DNA from: Viscum album | Lineage: Eukaryota; Streptophyta; Magnoliopsida; Santalales; Viscaceae | NCBI GenBank assembly: GCA_963277665.1 | Contig: OY728131.1 | Coordinates: 1,395,028,688-1,395,092,687 of the forward strand | Direction: 5' to 3' | DNA: 64,000 nt | Part shown: positions 1 to 14,439 of the stretch, one piece after another | Layout: the number at the start of each line of letters is the position of its first letter | How positions within the stretch are numbered: the first letter of the stretch is position 1 | The notes under the pieces: model-generated | Databases searched by the model: none | What the model saw: the letters and a program-made list of their open reading frames with translations, nothing else | What the model was told of the DNA's origin: nothing | Program-made: the position numbers and the translations under genes

Positions 1-2091
1 CTATTTTAGTGGAAATCTATAAAACATTTTCATAATAAAAACATTTTTTATTTGGATAAAGGAATAATATTTTCAAAAATATCAACATATTAACATATTA
101 TAATCAATTCCATTTCTTGAAAATAATTAGAAAAAATCTAAAACATGTGTAGAAAACTCAAGACATAATTTAAAAACTCACACTCACAAAATCTATTATG
201 GGATTACCCGACACTATATAGGCCACCCAATGTTAAGTTGTAACTAGCTTACCTAGTATTATTTGTAAGACCCTATGATACAATATAATTTGATTTCAAA
301 ATTATATCTGGTCCACCCCATGTTAATCTATAATGGGATTTCTCATCACTATTTGTCCACCCCATGTTATACTATATAGGCTTTTCCATAGCTATTTGGG
401 GCACCCCATGTTAATCAATAATAGGATTTCATTTCACTATCGATGCCACCCCATGTTAAGCTATAACAGGATTTCCCCACACAATTTCTTTCTCCCCGTG
501 TTTAATTATCATGTACCATATAATGAATAATTTTTTTCTCTTAATATTAATGAATTTCAAAAAATATTTTCAATTTACTAGAAAATTACTTTTGGATATG
601 AAATACCCTTTCTTTTTTATAAATGAATTTTATATCTGAAACAATGTACACATTATAAAGATACTATTTTTTTCAAAATAAACATGAAAATTTAAAAAAG
701 AATCATCAAATCATTAAAACCTTATTATGGAAGGAAAAGTTACACATTTCATATATGTTAAAACAGTCCTTATATATTTTTGTGTAAATTTCTCAAAGAA
801 CCACATTTAGAAATCCACAAAAATAATACATTCAAAAACACTTGTAATGAAGAAAAACTTGAGTAGATATGAAATTAAACAATAATATGAGAATAATAAG
901 AAAAAATTTGTATTTTTTTACAGAACATGATAATAAAACAAAAATATACTTTTAAGGGTAAACAAAAGGTTAATTTAAATGAATTATATTTTAAATTAAT
1001 GTTTTGGATTCTGGTTACAGTCGAGTAATATCTAGAAAAACAATTAAATTTTGTAATTTTTAGATGTGTAAAGATTATACCTTTTTACTTTTCCCTTGTC
1101 ACTATTTTACTTATAACGTGCTAAATAATATTTTCAAAATGGTAACGTTTTTAGACAAGAAAATAAAATTGTCCTTAAAACCTAATTTGGACCACCTAAT
1201 TCCAAATATGGAATCAATTTTACTTAATTTAATTTACATAGTGGACAAAACTATATTTAAAATCAATGATGTAAACAGAATGAAAATGAGTGGTTTTGAA
1301 GTCAAAAGGTCAAAAGATTGAAATGTTTTTATATCAAGTTTCATTTTAAAATTAATAAAAATGACATAAATTTTTTTATTTTATAATATTTGAACTAATT
1401 ATATTTAAAAAAAATAAAGAATTATTTTACTATATCAGTAAATTAGAAAAAAATTAAATTTTTAGATAAAATGTACTATGTTTCTCTGTTAATAAAAAAA
1501 TTAAACATGGATGAAAAATATAAAAAACTCACACTATGTTAATTCTGAGCTTATTATTTATAAAAATAAATTTATTTTTAGAAATTTTTTTTAAAATATT
1601 ATAATTTATATTTAAAATAGATGCACCATCAAAAGCCGGAAAACTAATCTTTTTAAACATATATGTTTTTATACTTTAAATTCAATTTATTCTTATATAA
1701 AGTATAACAGACATATTTGATGAAATTAATTTTTTTTTACTAAATATATAATATTTAAATCTCATTAATATATTTAAATAATAGTTATTATTTTAATTTA
1801 TGATGATAAAATTCTATTTTGTGCAAAAATATAATTTATTTAAAAACACATCCCTTATATTAAATTACTTTTTATTTTTTTATAATTAATTGGAACCCAT
1901 TGAATTAATATTATAAAAAATTTAAATTATATTTTAACAATATAGTTAATATAATTCATTCCTACCATTCTAATGTAAAGGTTATAAAATGACATTTAAA
2001 TAATAATTTTTAGCCATTCTGTATGATTGATGTGGCATATCTTATATGATATTGAGAATAGTGTTTCGTTTTAAAATTTCAGGATGTCACA
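1..2091 (-). repeat. Element A 3' LTR (partial, runs off the left edge)
   Basis: Matches the 5' LTR of A in order: the 45-bp array, the following AT-rich block, the block around 1,290-1,330 (matching 21,800-21,840) and the terminus. On the minus strand it begins TGTGACATCC, directly preceded by GGGGGAGAA, a normal gypsy 3' junction. It is shorter than the other copy; about 1.3 kb seen around 17,200-17,940 and 21,060-21,420 in the 5' LTR is missing here. Confidence 0.75.
194..510. repeat. ~45-bp tandem array inside element A 3' LTR
   Basis: About six to seven degenerate units of 44-46 bp, each opening with a form of CCACCCCATGTTAA and continuing with an ATAATGGGATTTC-like stretch. The same array is present in the other LTR of A at 16,322-16,700, so it was already in the LTR before insertion. 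Confidence 0.85.
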
Positions 2092-2100
2092 TTCTCCCCC
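2092..2100 (-). other. Polypurine tract of element A
   Basis: GGGGGAGAA on the minus strand lies immediately upstream of the LTR start TGTGACATCC. This is the usual site that primes plus-strand DNA synthesis in LTR elements. Confidence 0.7.
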
Positions 2101-2426
2101 ATTAATAAATATCAACCTTATAATTTTATTACAAAATCAAAAAAAGGGTATTTGATCTTTCAAAATACCTTTATTGAAATCCCTCATTGGAAAAAATATT
2201 AATAAAACATCCACATTAAAATAAAGAAAGAGAAGTATGAAGGTCATTTAGAATTTCACCGAATAGGATTCCACGTTTGAAAAAACAAACATAGAAGAGG
2301 GAAAATAACTCTCAAGGAATTATAGAGAGTGATAGAGAATATGGTTTTGAGAATGTTAATAATCATAAAATCATACATCTTTGATAGATTAAAAGGCCAT
2401 TGATTTTCTCATTACAAAAAATAATT
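2101..2426 (-). other. Element A interior, 3' part
   Basis: AT-rich sequence between the polypurine tract of A and the left LTR of nested element B. No gag or pol motif was readable. Confidence 0.5.
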
Positions 2427-5400
2427 TATAAGCACCCGACATTAAACATTACAGAGTCGTTAATTCAACAATAATTTAGTTTTTTTATATTCCCAAAGAG
2501 CTTTTTAGTTTATAGTTTTATAAAATTTGGTCACAATTCATGAATAACAACCCACAAGTATACAAAGTAGATACCACTTAAATAGTTTCCATTTTTTTAC
2601 CATACAAAAATCATTAAAAATAGAACATGATCTCCTTCCTTGAAAAATATTCAAAACATTCAGATTGGATTTTTTATTTCCCTAACCCAACCTTATAATC
2701 TATGAAATAATTTTAAAAAATTTGTTCATAAAAAACGTCTTAGTAAGGGACATAAAAAGGCATAGAGAATCCATTAGTCTGTGAATTATTATATACACAT
2801 GAAAGATATAAAATTAACCTATAAAAATAACATATAATTTTTAAAAAATTGGGGTTTCATAAGACATATAACTCTTAAGAAACCCATATATGTTACTTTG
2901 GGTATATTTTTTATACCATAAATACTTACTATTACAACTCTTGTGGCTTCCATATGATTTATAACCCTTCAATATATATTACAATATAACCATCATGTCT
3001 ACCTTATGATTTAAATATCATGGTTACACATGGAATAACCATTATGGTCAACTTACAACATACCCAATGCATTTTTTGGATCTCATAGAACTTCTGATCT
3101 CATGTTTATAACATAACCACCAGTTATCATAAATAATTCTCGAAATCATAACATAATCACAAAACATGAATACATGCACCATTAATACATTCCTTGAGGA
3201 AAATCACTCAATTAAAAGGAATACTGCACACATAAAAGGGAATAAATTGACAGAAAATAACCATTTAATCTTGTAAATTAGTCTTCAAAAAAATATGGAA
3301 TCATGAAAGTGGGTAAAACCATCTAATTCCGTATAAGTTATAAAAATCATTCTAATATCGAAAAAGTGACATTTAAGATTGTTTTAAAAGGAAATCCCCT
3401 TACTATAGGTTTAACTTCCTTAAATAATGTTAAAATCTCATTTATAATGGTTTAAATTGTTATATTACTTTTTTAAATAACTATATTAATATTTTTAATA
3501 CCTAATGTCGTATTTTTATAACATCTTTTCACCCATTAATTAATAATATTTTGTTATTTTCACAGTTTTGGGTACATTCATTCCTTGTTTTCATGTTTGG
3601 TTAATTATGTATTTTCTTGTAAAATGGAAATAATTTTCCATAATATAGAAAAAATATATATATTTAGGTAATTTTAAACAATTATAAGTTATTTTTAACT
3701 TTCTATGAATGCAGTAATGAGAAACAAAAACTCATCTTCCATAAAGGCGGTTAATTGACACACCATGAATGGTGACTTTTTAAGAATAAAAGAAGAAAAT
3801 ATAATTTTGGATGATGGATATACCATTAACACAATAAAATTATAGTATATGTGATACACTATAATTATCATGAAACTTTCCATAGGGGGTGAGGATAATG
3901 TTGAAGTGAGAATGAATTTAAAAGAGCATGAGGAATTTACCTCTTGATTATTTCTCATTGAGAACCTCCTTAGGCCACTGGAATTGGTCTTTTTATGATA
4001 CAAGAAATAATAATACGTTGAAATTGATGATTATAAGAACCTTTAGCAGAATATTGTCATCCAAAAGGCTCATGATTATGAAATTTAGTGAAGAAATGGG
4101 TCCTTTTTTTTAAACGTGGTGAGGGAATATTTAAGAATTACATAAAATATAAAAATATAACACACCTAATATAAATGTAAATACATTTAAATGACTAAAA
4201 GGATCAGGGTATTTAATTTTATACATAATATTATCCCCTTTTTCCTTATTCATGATTTTTTGAATTTTTATATAATTTAACAAAAATAATTATTCATGAA
4301 ATAAAATTTTGGTTAAATTAAATACTATTCATAACTATTACATTAAAAATATAAAAAAAAAATCATTTGAGAAAAATATTTTATAATATCTTATACATGT
4401 CCTATTTTTCTATATAAATTATAAATCAACATATTTATCTCATATTATAATTATTTTATTATTTTTAGTATCATTTATTTGATTTTTTTGTTAAATTAAT
4501 AATTATATTATGATAGTTTTGAAAGCCTATAAGGTACTTATTTTTTTCCTAAAAATAAATATAAATTATTATGATTATTTTAAATTTTTTATATTTCTAA
4601 AAACTATTTATGGTCTAAAAATGATTTTTGAAAACAGTATATTTAAAAGTAATACTAATTTCAGACCACATTGTGAACAACTTTACTTTGTTTAATATAA
4701 TATATTATAAAGTTATTAAAGTGATCATAGTGATCCCAAAAGGTAAAAAATTAAAATCATAGGAATATAATGGATAATATTTACTCCTACAATAATATTA
4801 ATTGAAATTTTCGGTTAATTATATGGTTCATATAATTTTTATTAAAATCATTTTAATGATTTTATTTCTACATGAATAGGAACTGCATCATCATTGTATA
4901 GGAATTAATGTGAATTTAATCATATATAAAAAAGTTAATATCATCAAAATAACATAGTAATGTTTAAACTAATATTTTAGATTCATTCATTATGTAATGA
5001 TATTTATATCCATGTGAAGAAAACTTCATTAATTTTTAAATTTTTCCTTTTAATGCCTTGCCCAAACATTACATAGACATTTCGATAAGATTTATGTCAT
5101 ATAACTCTAATATTATAAAAAATTATCCAAAAACAAAAATTATACATAAAAATTAATAAAAACAATATGTGAAACTAATTTTTAGCAGAATATTATTTTC
5201 CATAATAAACCAAGTTTGACTTTTCCAATGGTGCGTAGGCACTACAGCTACACTAAAAATTATTTTTATACTTATCATAAAGTATATTATATTTTAAATG
5301 TTCTTACTTATTTTTATATAATATTCTTATTATAATATAATAATTTAGTCATTACATAATTTTAATAGATTTTATATAATAATTTTTGTCATCACGATGT

Positions 5401-5688
5401 CACAAAGAATATTTTTTTCTTAAGTTTTCACAAAAAATTAATATTTTCAAAATTTTATCAGAAATTCATTATGAGCGAATTTCAACATACTAAATATTGA
5501 AATAAAATTATTTATTTTCAAATTGAAATTATATAATTGGAAAATTAATCATTTAAATGTAATCAAATTATAAATTACTTTAATACAATTTTTTAGATTA
5601 AAAATTATAAAATTTATGAATTTAACTAATTAATTCAAGAATAATAATAAATATGAAAAAAAATTCTATTAGTACCGAGGTTTTAACA
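2427..5688 (-). repeat. Element B 3' LTR (3.26 kb)
   Basis: Pairs with 10,344-13,635. Shared landmarks include the block around 2,773 and 10,690, a short degenerate array at about 2,940-3,075 (motif CCATATGATTT, matching 10,860-10,990), the block GGTTAATTGACACACCATG at about 3,750, and the terminal AATTCAAGAATA region. It is unusually long for an LTR, though long LTRs are known in the Del group. Confidence 0.75.
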
Positions 5689-5699
5689 TTCCCCCCACC
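5689..5699 (-). other. Polypurine tract of element B
   Basis: The minus strand reads GGTGGGGGGAA just before the LTR start TGTTAAAACC. Further upstream on the minus strand is CGAGGAACTAATTCCC, which resembles the conserved GAGGACGAAATTCC stretch that precedes the polypurine tract in many plant gypsy elements. Confidence 0.7.
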
Positions 5700-6599
5700 T
5701 TTTGGGAATTAGTTCCTCGTAATGTATCCTCTTATTAAATAAATGGGGATACCTTTTCTCCCAGAGATTTCAAATTCCAATGTTTCTTCTTAAATCATGT
5801 GGTTTCTCTACAAGACTTTATCTTAGTAAATTAACTTCTTCCAAAATATTTGATCTCTATAATAAAGAATTTTAATATTACTTTCCTCATAATAAAGGTT
5901 ATCTTCTAGATGAACTAATTTTGGGATAAGGACATGAGATGAATCTGACACATTCTTTCTTAATTTCAAAACATGAAAAACATTTTGTACATGAGACAAA
6001 CTCAGACAAAAAAAACCCGGATAAGAAATTGGTCCAACATCCTACATGATTTGAAAATGTCTAATGAAATATGGGGTTAGATTTCCTTTCTCACCAAAAC
6101 AAATAAAATTTTCCATGGAGATATTTTTAGGAAAGCATAATCTCCTACCACAAAAGAAAGGACATTCCTCCAGTTATCTGCATAATTGTTTTCCTACTCT
6201 GAGTTGTACTCATGTGTGGTCACATCTCCATTAATTTCTCATCCACTTACACTAATAATTTTAGACCCATATAATTTAATTCCATGACTTCATCACAAAA
6301 TATTGTAGTTTGACACCACTTCCTATATAATGACTCAAGAGGTTCTATCTATATACATTATTAAAAACTATTGTAATAATAAAACACAAATAAAAAACGA
6401 TGATGATACCAAATTCCCTTGTAATCCATTTAAAAATATCGATGCAAATCATCCAATTTCTAAATAGTATACTCTTTTAATCCATAAAATTGATGATGAA
6501 ATGAAGTACTGAAAATTATTTCTATTCTGAAAGGCATATGAAGGCCTTTCTAAAAGTTATTTGTTATCCAAGGTTCATTATTAAATACAATAGAGTGAG

Positions 6600-8530
6600 G
6601 AGTTTTATGTAACATTATTATTTATTTATGATAAAACAATAAATGTTAATGTAGAGAAACTGTGTCTTGAATAGTAACACAGTGTGTATAATTAGTCATT
6701 TGATCTAAAGTAACCCAAATTTCATTGTTACTTTGAGAATACTTTGGTAGCTGAACTATGAAATACTACTATACATTTTTCCAATTTCCATATTAGAAGT
6801 AGAAAAGTCTGAATCATTCCCTTTTGACGTTGTTTCCTAGATGTAACCTGTTTAAAAGTAAAAGATTTCATTGTAAAATTAGTTATATATCTATTCATTC
6901 CATCCCACAAGTAATACTCTCAAAGGTCTCTATACATCTCAGTGCTACCTGGATGAACTGATAACATTGATCCATGAACTCCACTTAACAATTACTTCAT
7001 CAATTGGGAATCAAAAGTCACACAAAATCCCTTTAAAAATAAAAAGACACAATATTTTTCAATATTAAATTCAGGAAACTATAATTTCTTAACCAATTCT
7101 ATCTTTTTCAGTATCTCACATTCATTCATCTAAGAATTCCAAATTCTGTTCAACAGAGATAAATATATTGATATAAGAAACAAAATAAAGTAATTTACTA
7201 CACCAAAAACATCCAGGAAAAAATTCAATAAATCATTAATCAATGTTTCATTTTCCACACATACCATATTTAATGATAAATGATGTTTTAAAATCAAGGA
7301 ATCAAACTTATAGATTTATTTTCCTGGATGGTAATTGTTATTCAATCATAATCCCTTAGCAGTTCTAGCCATATTTTATGCCTCAAGTTACATTACTTTT
7401 GAGTAAATATATAATTTATACTTTTATTATAAGTATAAACATATCACATGGATCCATATAAATAATTTTTCCAAATTTTTCGATCAAAAAACAACATAAC
7501 AGAATTAAATGTAATGTATAGGATAATTTAACTCTTGGGGTTTCAGTTTTATTGAAGCATAATTAATTACTTATTATGAATCATAACACAACCATGTACC
7601 TTCAATTAAGCATCTCTATAGATGAAAAAAATCACTATTTTAGAAGGTAGTTTAAATAACTGAGTCTCCACCAATTTTCATTTTAGTTCAGAAAAAAATA
7701 AATCACAATATTCTACTCTAATAAATTTTACCCCTTTTCATTATAAATTTTTCAATGGGATAGATAACCATGATATCTTCTTAAAAAACATTGGTATTGT
7801 CATGTTATTTATGAAAACGATGAATCCTAGTAACATTTCTAGGTCTTTCCCATTAATCTATCACTTTCTTTTGGAAGGATAAACTGTTTTATCATCCTTA
7901 ATTAAAATTATCGCAAGAAAATAAATATTTTTTTAACCAAAAATCATATTTTATAAATTTATCATATAACTTTTTCCATTATGAATTTTCAAGAAAAATC
8001 CATAGATTTTTTTCACGATCCTCATAACTTGTTGCATAAACCCAAATATCATCAGTAAAAATGACAAAAAGAATATGAAAATATTCACGGAATATTATAT
8101 TAATAAAATCCATTAATACACAAGCGGAATTTCTTTACCCAAAGATCATAACAATAAACTCCTAATTCCCATATATGCTGTGAAATTCTCCTTTTGGAAT
8201 GTAATCCTCCTTCACATTCAGTTGATGATAACTAGATCTCAAGTCAATCTTGGAAAATAATGAGCTTCATAAAGCTGATTATACAAGTCAATAATATGAG
8301 GCAATTGATAATTATTCTTAAAATTTATTTCATTCAATAATGTATAATCAATGAAAAGTGTCCTGGAATCATCTTTCTTTTAAACAAACTAAATTGAAGT
8401 ACCTTATGGAGAAGTTATAAGAAAATGAAACCATTATCAAGAAACTCCTAAAACTAATTATTAGTTCTAGAAGTTCCACCTGAGCCATTCGATAATGATG
8501 TTTTGAAATTTTATTAGCATTAGTAAATAA
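6600..8530 (-). pseudogene. Decayed gypsy pol (reverse transcriptase to integrase) of element B
   Basis: Remains of a Ty3/gypsy polyprotein, no longer coding. RT on the minus strand starts near 8,520 with YRMAQVELLELI, continues near 8,400-8,220 with an FIDYTLLNEINFKNNY segment (the LCIDYRELN block) and NQLYEAHYFPRL, and reaches the catalytic region at 8,120-7,980, where MDFINIIF and FTDDIWVYA match the family pattern MDLMNRVF and FIDDILVYS. Integrase is seen near 6,720-6,680 as NEIWVTLDQMTN, equivalent to DAIWVIVDRLTK. Stops and frameshifts separate these blocks. RNase H should lie in between but was not clearly readable. Confidence 0.75.
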
Positions 8531-10343
8531 GACAATATTACATACAACTTCCCTATAAGGAATAACACCAGAAAACTAATCAGGAAAACATCTAGGAATT
8601 AAATTTCCACAAACAGAAAATTACTCCGAATAGTTCCCCTTTTTTCAATAATATGTGGTAGATAAATTTAATTTTCATCTTCTAATATTTTATAAACTTA
8701 TTGATATGCAATCAACGATATTGATAAATTCTTGAATACAAAATGAATATCTTTATAAAAAATAACTTCATTAGCTCTATAATCAGTCTTAGCATGGTAA
8801 TCAGATAACCAATCCATACTTGGAATAACATCAAACAATAATAAGTGTAAAACAATAAGGTTTTTATGTAATTTATTTCCACAAACAACAATAGAGATAT
8901 TATTATAATTAATTATTTAAATATTTATCCATAGAGTTTTAACCATAGGTTCTGTTTTCATTTATTATTGTGAAATTTATAATTTAGAAAAAAAATTCAT
9001 CAGAGATAAAGGAATGTGTAAAACTCATATCAAGAAAGTTATTAGAATAATATGAGAAAATAAACAACGTACCTGACACCACTTCATTGGATGAACCAAC
9101 ATCTACTAAAATTGTTATAATTATTTCACTATAAATTTTTTCTTACAGTCTAACTACTTCCCATCATTAAAATTTTTCTTTGGGAAGGTATGTGAATTTT
9201 CCCCCATCTCAACACACATAAAAAAACTATACATTTTTCTAATCAGAATTTAACATAAGGTCTATTTCATTAAAATGTTGGGTCATATTTACAAATTACC
9301 ACATTAGAACATATTCATGGATTTGTTAAGGTATTCTCTAGGGTGATTTTTACCAAACCTTACACAAATTATAAACTGAAGTTTCTTACCTTTATATTTA
9401 TTTGACTGATTTGTACCCATTTATTTCCATATGGTTGTTTTCTTTATCTTGTTTTCAAAGAACACATGATAATCATAATTCTACATTTCTACCCTTTCAA
9501 CACATCTAAAATGTTTCTCATAACTTATTAATTTATAGGAATTCAATTCCCATCAATATAATGGCTTCAATCCTGAGTAAAAGTGATTGATTTTACTATC
9601 ATGATCCTAAATAATAATTGGAGTCTACCTTTCCAATCGAGAGAAGTTTGATTCATACACAAAAATAGAATCATTCTCTTTTTGTTTCAATTAATTTAAT
9701 TTAATTTTCATCCTATGTCAAAACACTATAGGAAAATATTTTTCTAGGAAATTATTCTTAAATTCATCCCATTCCAAGGCATCAATATATTAACTTTTCC
9801 TGATATTATTGACCATTGACAATAACTAGTCAGATTCACCTACAAAATGATAATTATAAAGACTTAACTTTTGATTATCTATGTATCCAAAGACATTGAA
9901 TTTCTATTTCTGGTATTTTATTGACCCATGGAAAACTGTTGGTTCAGAATATCCACTAAAATTAGGAGAGAGTTTCTTTGTAAAATGATCAACTATAATC
10001 ATGTTCTTTTATAGTAGCTATATTCATTCTCTTGAATGGATTCCACCATCATTTATAGCCTATTTAAATTAATAAATTACTTTCAAAAAGTGATATTTTT
10101 CAATTCCTTCCATTCCAGGTTTAATATTTAGAAATTTATGATCATATGGGTCACTTTCATCTGTATCTTCCCTATTTATTCAATAGAAAACCATTCTAAA
10201 TAGATAGAACATAAATAAAGAAACAAGTTAATATTTAAATTCTATATCATTTCAACTTATCCATTTAGTAAAATTCATTTATGACATTATATAATCATAA
10301 TCCAAAACCCTTAAATTTATCTAAATCATTCTATAATAAAAAC
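8531..10343 (-). other. Element B gag/protease region, not readable
   Basis: By position this stretch should hold the leader, gag and protease. I could not recognise a zinc knuckle or an aspartic protease active site in it. Its right end (about 10,326-10,341) is where the tRNA primer site should be; the plus strand TTCTATAATAAAA there is a poor match to the complement of TGGTATCAGAG. Confidence 0.4.
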
Positions 10344-13300
10344 TATAATGACCTAGTCTTAAACATTACATAATCCAGTTAATTCCACTGGAATTCACTT
10401 TTGTACATTCACAATTATCATTCAGTAAATATTTTAAGATAAATTGAATATAATTCATAAATAAAAACCCAAAATCATACAAATTATACACCAATAAAAA
10501 TGTATCCATTTTATATGACACAAAAGTCTTTAAAAAATAAAACATGATTTCATTTCATGAAAGGTCATCCCAAAATTCATCTTGACTTCTTCATTTATCA
10601 TACCTAATCATAAAACCTATTAAAAAATACTAAAAAATGGGATGGTGAAAAAATATTAGAAATGGAAATAAAAAATAAGGAAAGAAATCATTAGTCTGTG
10701 AATACTTATATACACATGAAAGATACATTTCCCACCCTTAAACGTAACATATAGTTACTTTGTAAAAAGATTAGGTTTCCATAAAACATATCCACCATTA
10801 AAAAAACCATTTAGGTAACTTAGTGAATCATTTTCATACCATAATTATTTATTATTGTAACCCTCACTACTACCATATGATTTTTAACCCTAATAACTAC
10901 CATAAAATGTAACCCTCATAGCTACCTTATGATGTTACTATCGAAGTTACACTTGGAATAACTCTTACGGTAAATTAAAAAAATACCCATTGCATTGGTG
11001 GGATATAAAGGACCCACGTATATTTTGTTTATAATGTAACCATGCATCATCATAAATAATTCCCAGGATCTAGAACTTAATCACAAAATGTAAATACTTT
11101 AATCATAAATACATTCCTAGGTCAAAATAAATTAATTCAAAATAATACTTGACATATACGAAGGAAATAAATTTATTGGAAAATAATCATGTAATATTGT
11201 AAATAAGACGTCCAAATAACAAGGCTTCGTTAAATAGGTAAAATCCTCTCATTCTATATAAGTTAAAAAATCCACTTTTTGAATTTCATAAAAAGAGACA
11301 TTTAAGAGGATTTTAAAAGGAAAGTCCCCTACCTTAGGTTAGACTTCCTTAAAACATGTTCAAAACAAATATATAATGGATTAAATAGTTTTCTTAATTT
11401 ATTATACAATTATGAAAATATTTTTAATAAATTATATAATTTTTTATAACATATTTCTATCCATTTGTTAATAACATTTTGTTTTTTTTCATTTTTCTGG
11501 TGCCTTTATTTTGTGCTTTCAGGTTCGGTTCATTATTGATTTTATTGTAAAATAAAAATAATAACCTATAATATAGAATATATATATATAATTCATTTTA
11601 ATCAATTATAAATAAATTTAATCTTTCAATGACAGTTGTAATTACAAACAAATACTCATCATCCATGAAAGCAGTTAATTGACACACCATGGACAATGAT
11701 TTCATTTTTAAGAATAAAAATAGAAAATAAGATTTTTGATGATGGATATACCATTAACACAATAACATTACAATATATATATATATGATATTTTATTTAC
11801 AATTAAACATTGCATAAGGGTTTAGGATAAGGTATAATTGATAAAAAAATTAAAAGATATGAAATATGAATTTACTACTTGAATATATTTCTCCTTAAGA
11901 ACCTTATTGAGAACACGAAACAAGTCATTATTTGATACTAGAAACACTATAATGATGAAAGGGGATAGTATAAGATACTTTTATAGAGGTTATTTGAGAA
12001 ATAAGTCTCAGGGTGACATAATTAAGTGAAGGAGAGTGTCCCTTTTTATAATTGATGTGAGGGGTAATCTTGGAATTACATAAAAGTCTAAAAATAAAAT
12101 AAGTATAATATATGGATATAGAATTTGGAAAATACCAAAAAGGATCAATGGGTATCATTTGTTGGCACAATATTATCATATTTGGCCTTATTTAAATTTT
12201 TTATATTTTTAAAATACTTTTAATAAATATATTATTCATGATATAATTTTTTTCAAATATAACATTATTCATATCTATAACATTAAAAACATCAGCAAAA
12301 AGATTAAAATAAAAATAATATTTTATTATATCTTATAAATGTTATATTTATATATATAATTCATGTATCATATTAATTATCTCATATTATATTGATTTTA
12401 ATATTTTTAATATCATTTAATTTATTTTTCAAATAAAATAATAATTACATAATCATCATTGTGAAAGCCATTAAAGTATTTATTTTTTGCCTAAAAATTT
12501 TTAAAAAATTATCATGATTAAGATTAATATTTTATATTTTAAAAAAACTATTTATATTAAAAAAATTCTCTAAAACCATAAATTAAGAGGTTATACGAAT
12601 TGAATTTCATAGATTGAACAAAATGAAATTCTTTAAAATTAAATATATAAATTTTTTAAAGAGATCCAAGTTGATCCAAGAGGTCTCAAATAGAGATTAA
12701 AATAATATAACACTAGAAATGTAACCATCTGAAAAGAATTATTGAAATTTTTAGGACATTTAATGGTTCATATTTTTTTAAATTAAAATCCTTTTATTTT
12801 TTATGCTTGCATGATCACAACATCATCGTTTCACACACAATAAATTTAAATATTTAATATAAAAAAATTAGTTACTATCATAAAAAAATTAATTAGGTTG
12901 AAGATAATATTTTATATTTATTAATTATTTTTATTTACTTATACCCATGTAAAAATAAGTTCATTAATTTTTTGATTTGGATTTTCTTTTTTTGTGCAAG
13001 CATTGAATTGGAATTGGTATAAGATTAATTTTATTTTACACAACACTATAGAAAGTATCATAAAAAAACACCAATTATATATAATAAATAATAAAATAGC
13101 ATAGAAAATTATTTTTACCTCCCAATTATTATCTATAAGGAACCATATTTGACTTTTACAACGCTATAATGGCACTACGTTGGCACAAATAAAGACTTTT
13201 ATACTTATCATGAAATATATTATAATTTACATGTTATGAAATAATTTTTTACAAAATTTTTATTATACTATCATAATTTATTCATTACATAAAAATTAAA

Positions 13301-13635
13301 AAATTTATATCATAATTTATGTATTGACGATGTCACTAAAATATTGTATTTAAATTTTTTTATTTTTATACTATTCACAAGAACTATTACAAGTTTAGAA
13401 AATAAAAATACTTACTAGAATAATGTGAAAAATATGAATTCAAAAATGAAATTATTTTTTTCAAATTAAAATTATATAATTAAATTTTAATTATTTAAAT
13501 ATTACAATATATGAAATTAGTCTAATATAATTATATATTTAAAAAATTTACATAAAATAATAAATTTAACTACTTAATTCAAGAATAGTAGTAAAAATGA
13601 AGATAAATTATTCTATTAGTATTTTGGTTGTTACT
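10344..13635 (-). repeat. Element B 5' LTR (3.29 kb)
   Basis: Second copy of the 2,427-5,688 repeat, with the same landmarks in the same order. It carries a recognisable promoter (12,043-12,050). A 28-bp block at 11,738-11,765 is identical to 3,810-3,837 although most of the two LTRs has diverged strongly. Confidence 0.75.
12043..12050 (-). promoter_or_regulatory. LTR promoter TATA box, element B
   Basis: The minus strand reads TATAAAAAGGGACACTCTCC. A TATA box followed by GGGACACTCTCC closely parallels the one in element D (TATAAAAGGACACC at 32,094), as expected for related LTR promoters. The left LTR copy has lost the box near 4,100. Confidence 0.6.
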
Positions 13636-14439
13636 TAATCGAATAGTTTTTTTTAATAATTTTTCTAGAGATGATGAATTCATTTACATCCTAGACCAAG
13701 AACACATTGAGATATAGTTACTTTACAAGAATAATTTCATCCTCATCCTCCATATAAAAAACATGTATTCAAATTGAATTTTCATAACCAATGCATTATA
13801 ATCAACTCCTATGGATCCAAAATTCCATAAAATTATTCATATTTTCTAGATGGATTAAAAAAACCAAAAAATTTTGTATAAGATAATGTAATTTTTCAAA
13901 AAGAAAATTTTTTTATATGATGGAAAACTACTTTAATTTCCAAAATTCTATAGTAATACATAATGTTAAACAAAAATTATTCAATAAATAACTATCCTAA
14001 ATATCAGTAAAAATATTACTGAATAAAATTGAAACATGAAGATCAGAAATATATGATCAAATATTCATAAAAGATAGATATAATATTCATCTTCAAATAA
14101 CGTCAATTACTCTTGAAGTCTCATACAAAAAATTATGTTCCTGGTTAATCATCAAGATATGATAATTATTTCCATAAATAAACTGAATGATCATGAATCA
14201 TATATGTTTGAAAAAGATAAATTGTCCTTTAATTCTTGACTAAAATAACATAGTATTATTTCTATCATAATCATATAATATTCCTAAAATAAAGAACATA
14301 TTTTGAGATAACATTAATCCCTTAATCAATAAATCATTTTATAATTCCATGGAATCATATTTGATAAAAAATAGGTTACCAAAATAAAATTTATTCTTCA
14401 TCCATAAAATCATTTAACTAAAAATAAAGGGTCATACTA

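Larger units (their letters stand above)
2427..13635 (-). mobile_element. Element B: decayed Ty3/gypsy (Tekay/Del-like), nested in A
   Basis: Two long direct repeats (2,427-5,688 and 10,344-13,635) flank a decayed pol read on the minus strand. LTR edges match in both copies: TATAAGCACCC and TATAATGACCT at the plus-strand start correspond to TGTAACGACCC in element G, and a TTTTAACA/TGTTACT-like end is followed in the left copy by a polypurine tract. The interior of 4.65 kb is normal for a gypsy element. RT and integrase blocks follow the gypsy order, with integrase nearer the 3' LTR. Many stops and frameshifts show it is old. It sits within the interior of A, so it is the younger of the two. 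Confidence 0.8.

Noticed and set aside
3695..4113. Open frames of 102 and 61 codons within 3,695-4,113
   Set aside because: Both lie in the element B LTR and are not preserved in the partner LTR at 11,600-12,080.
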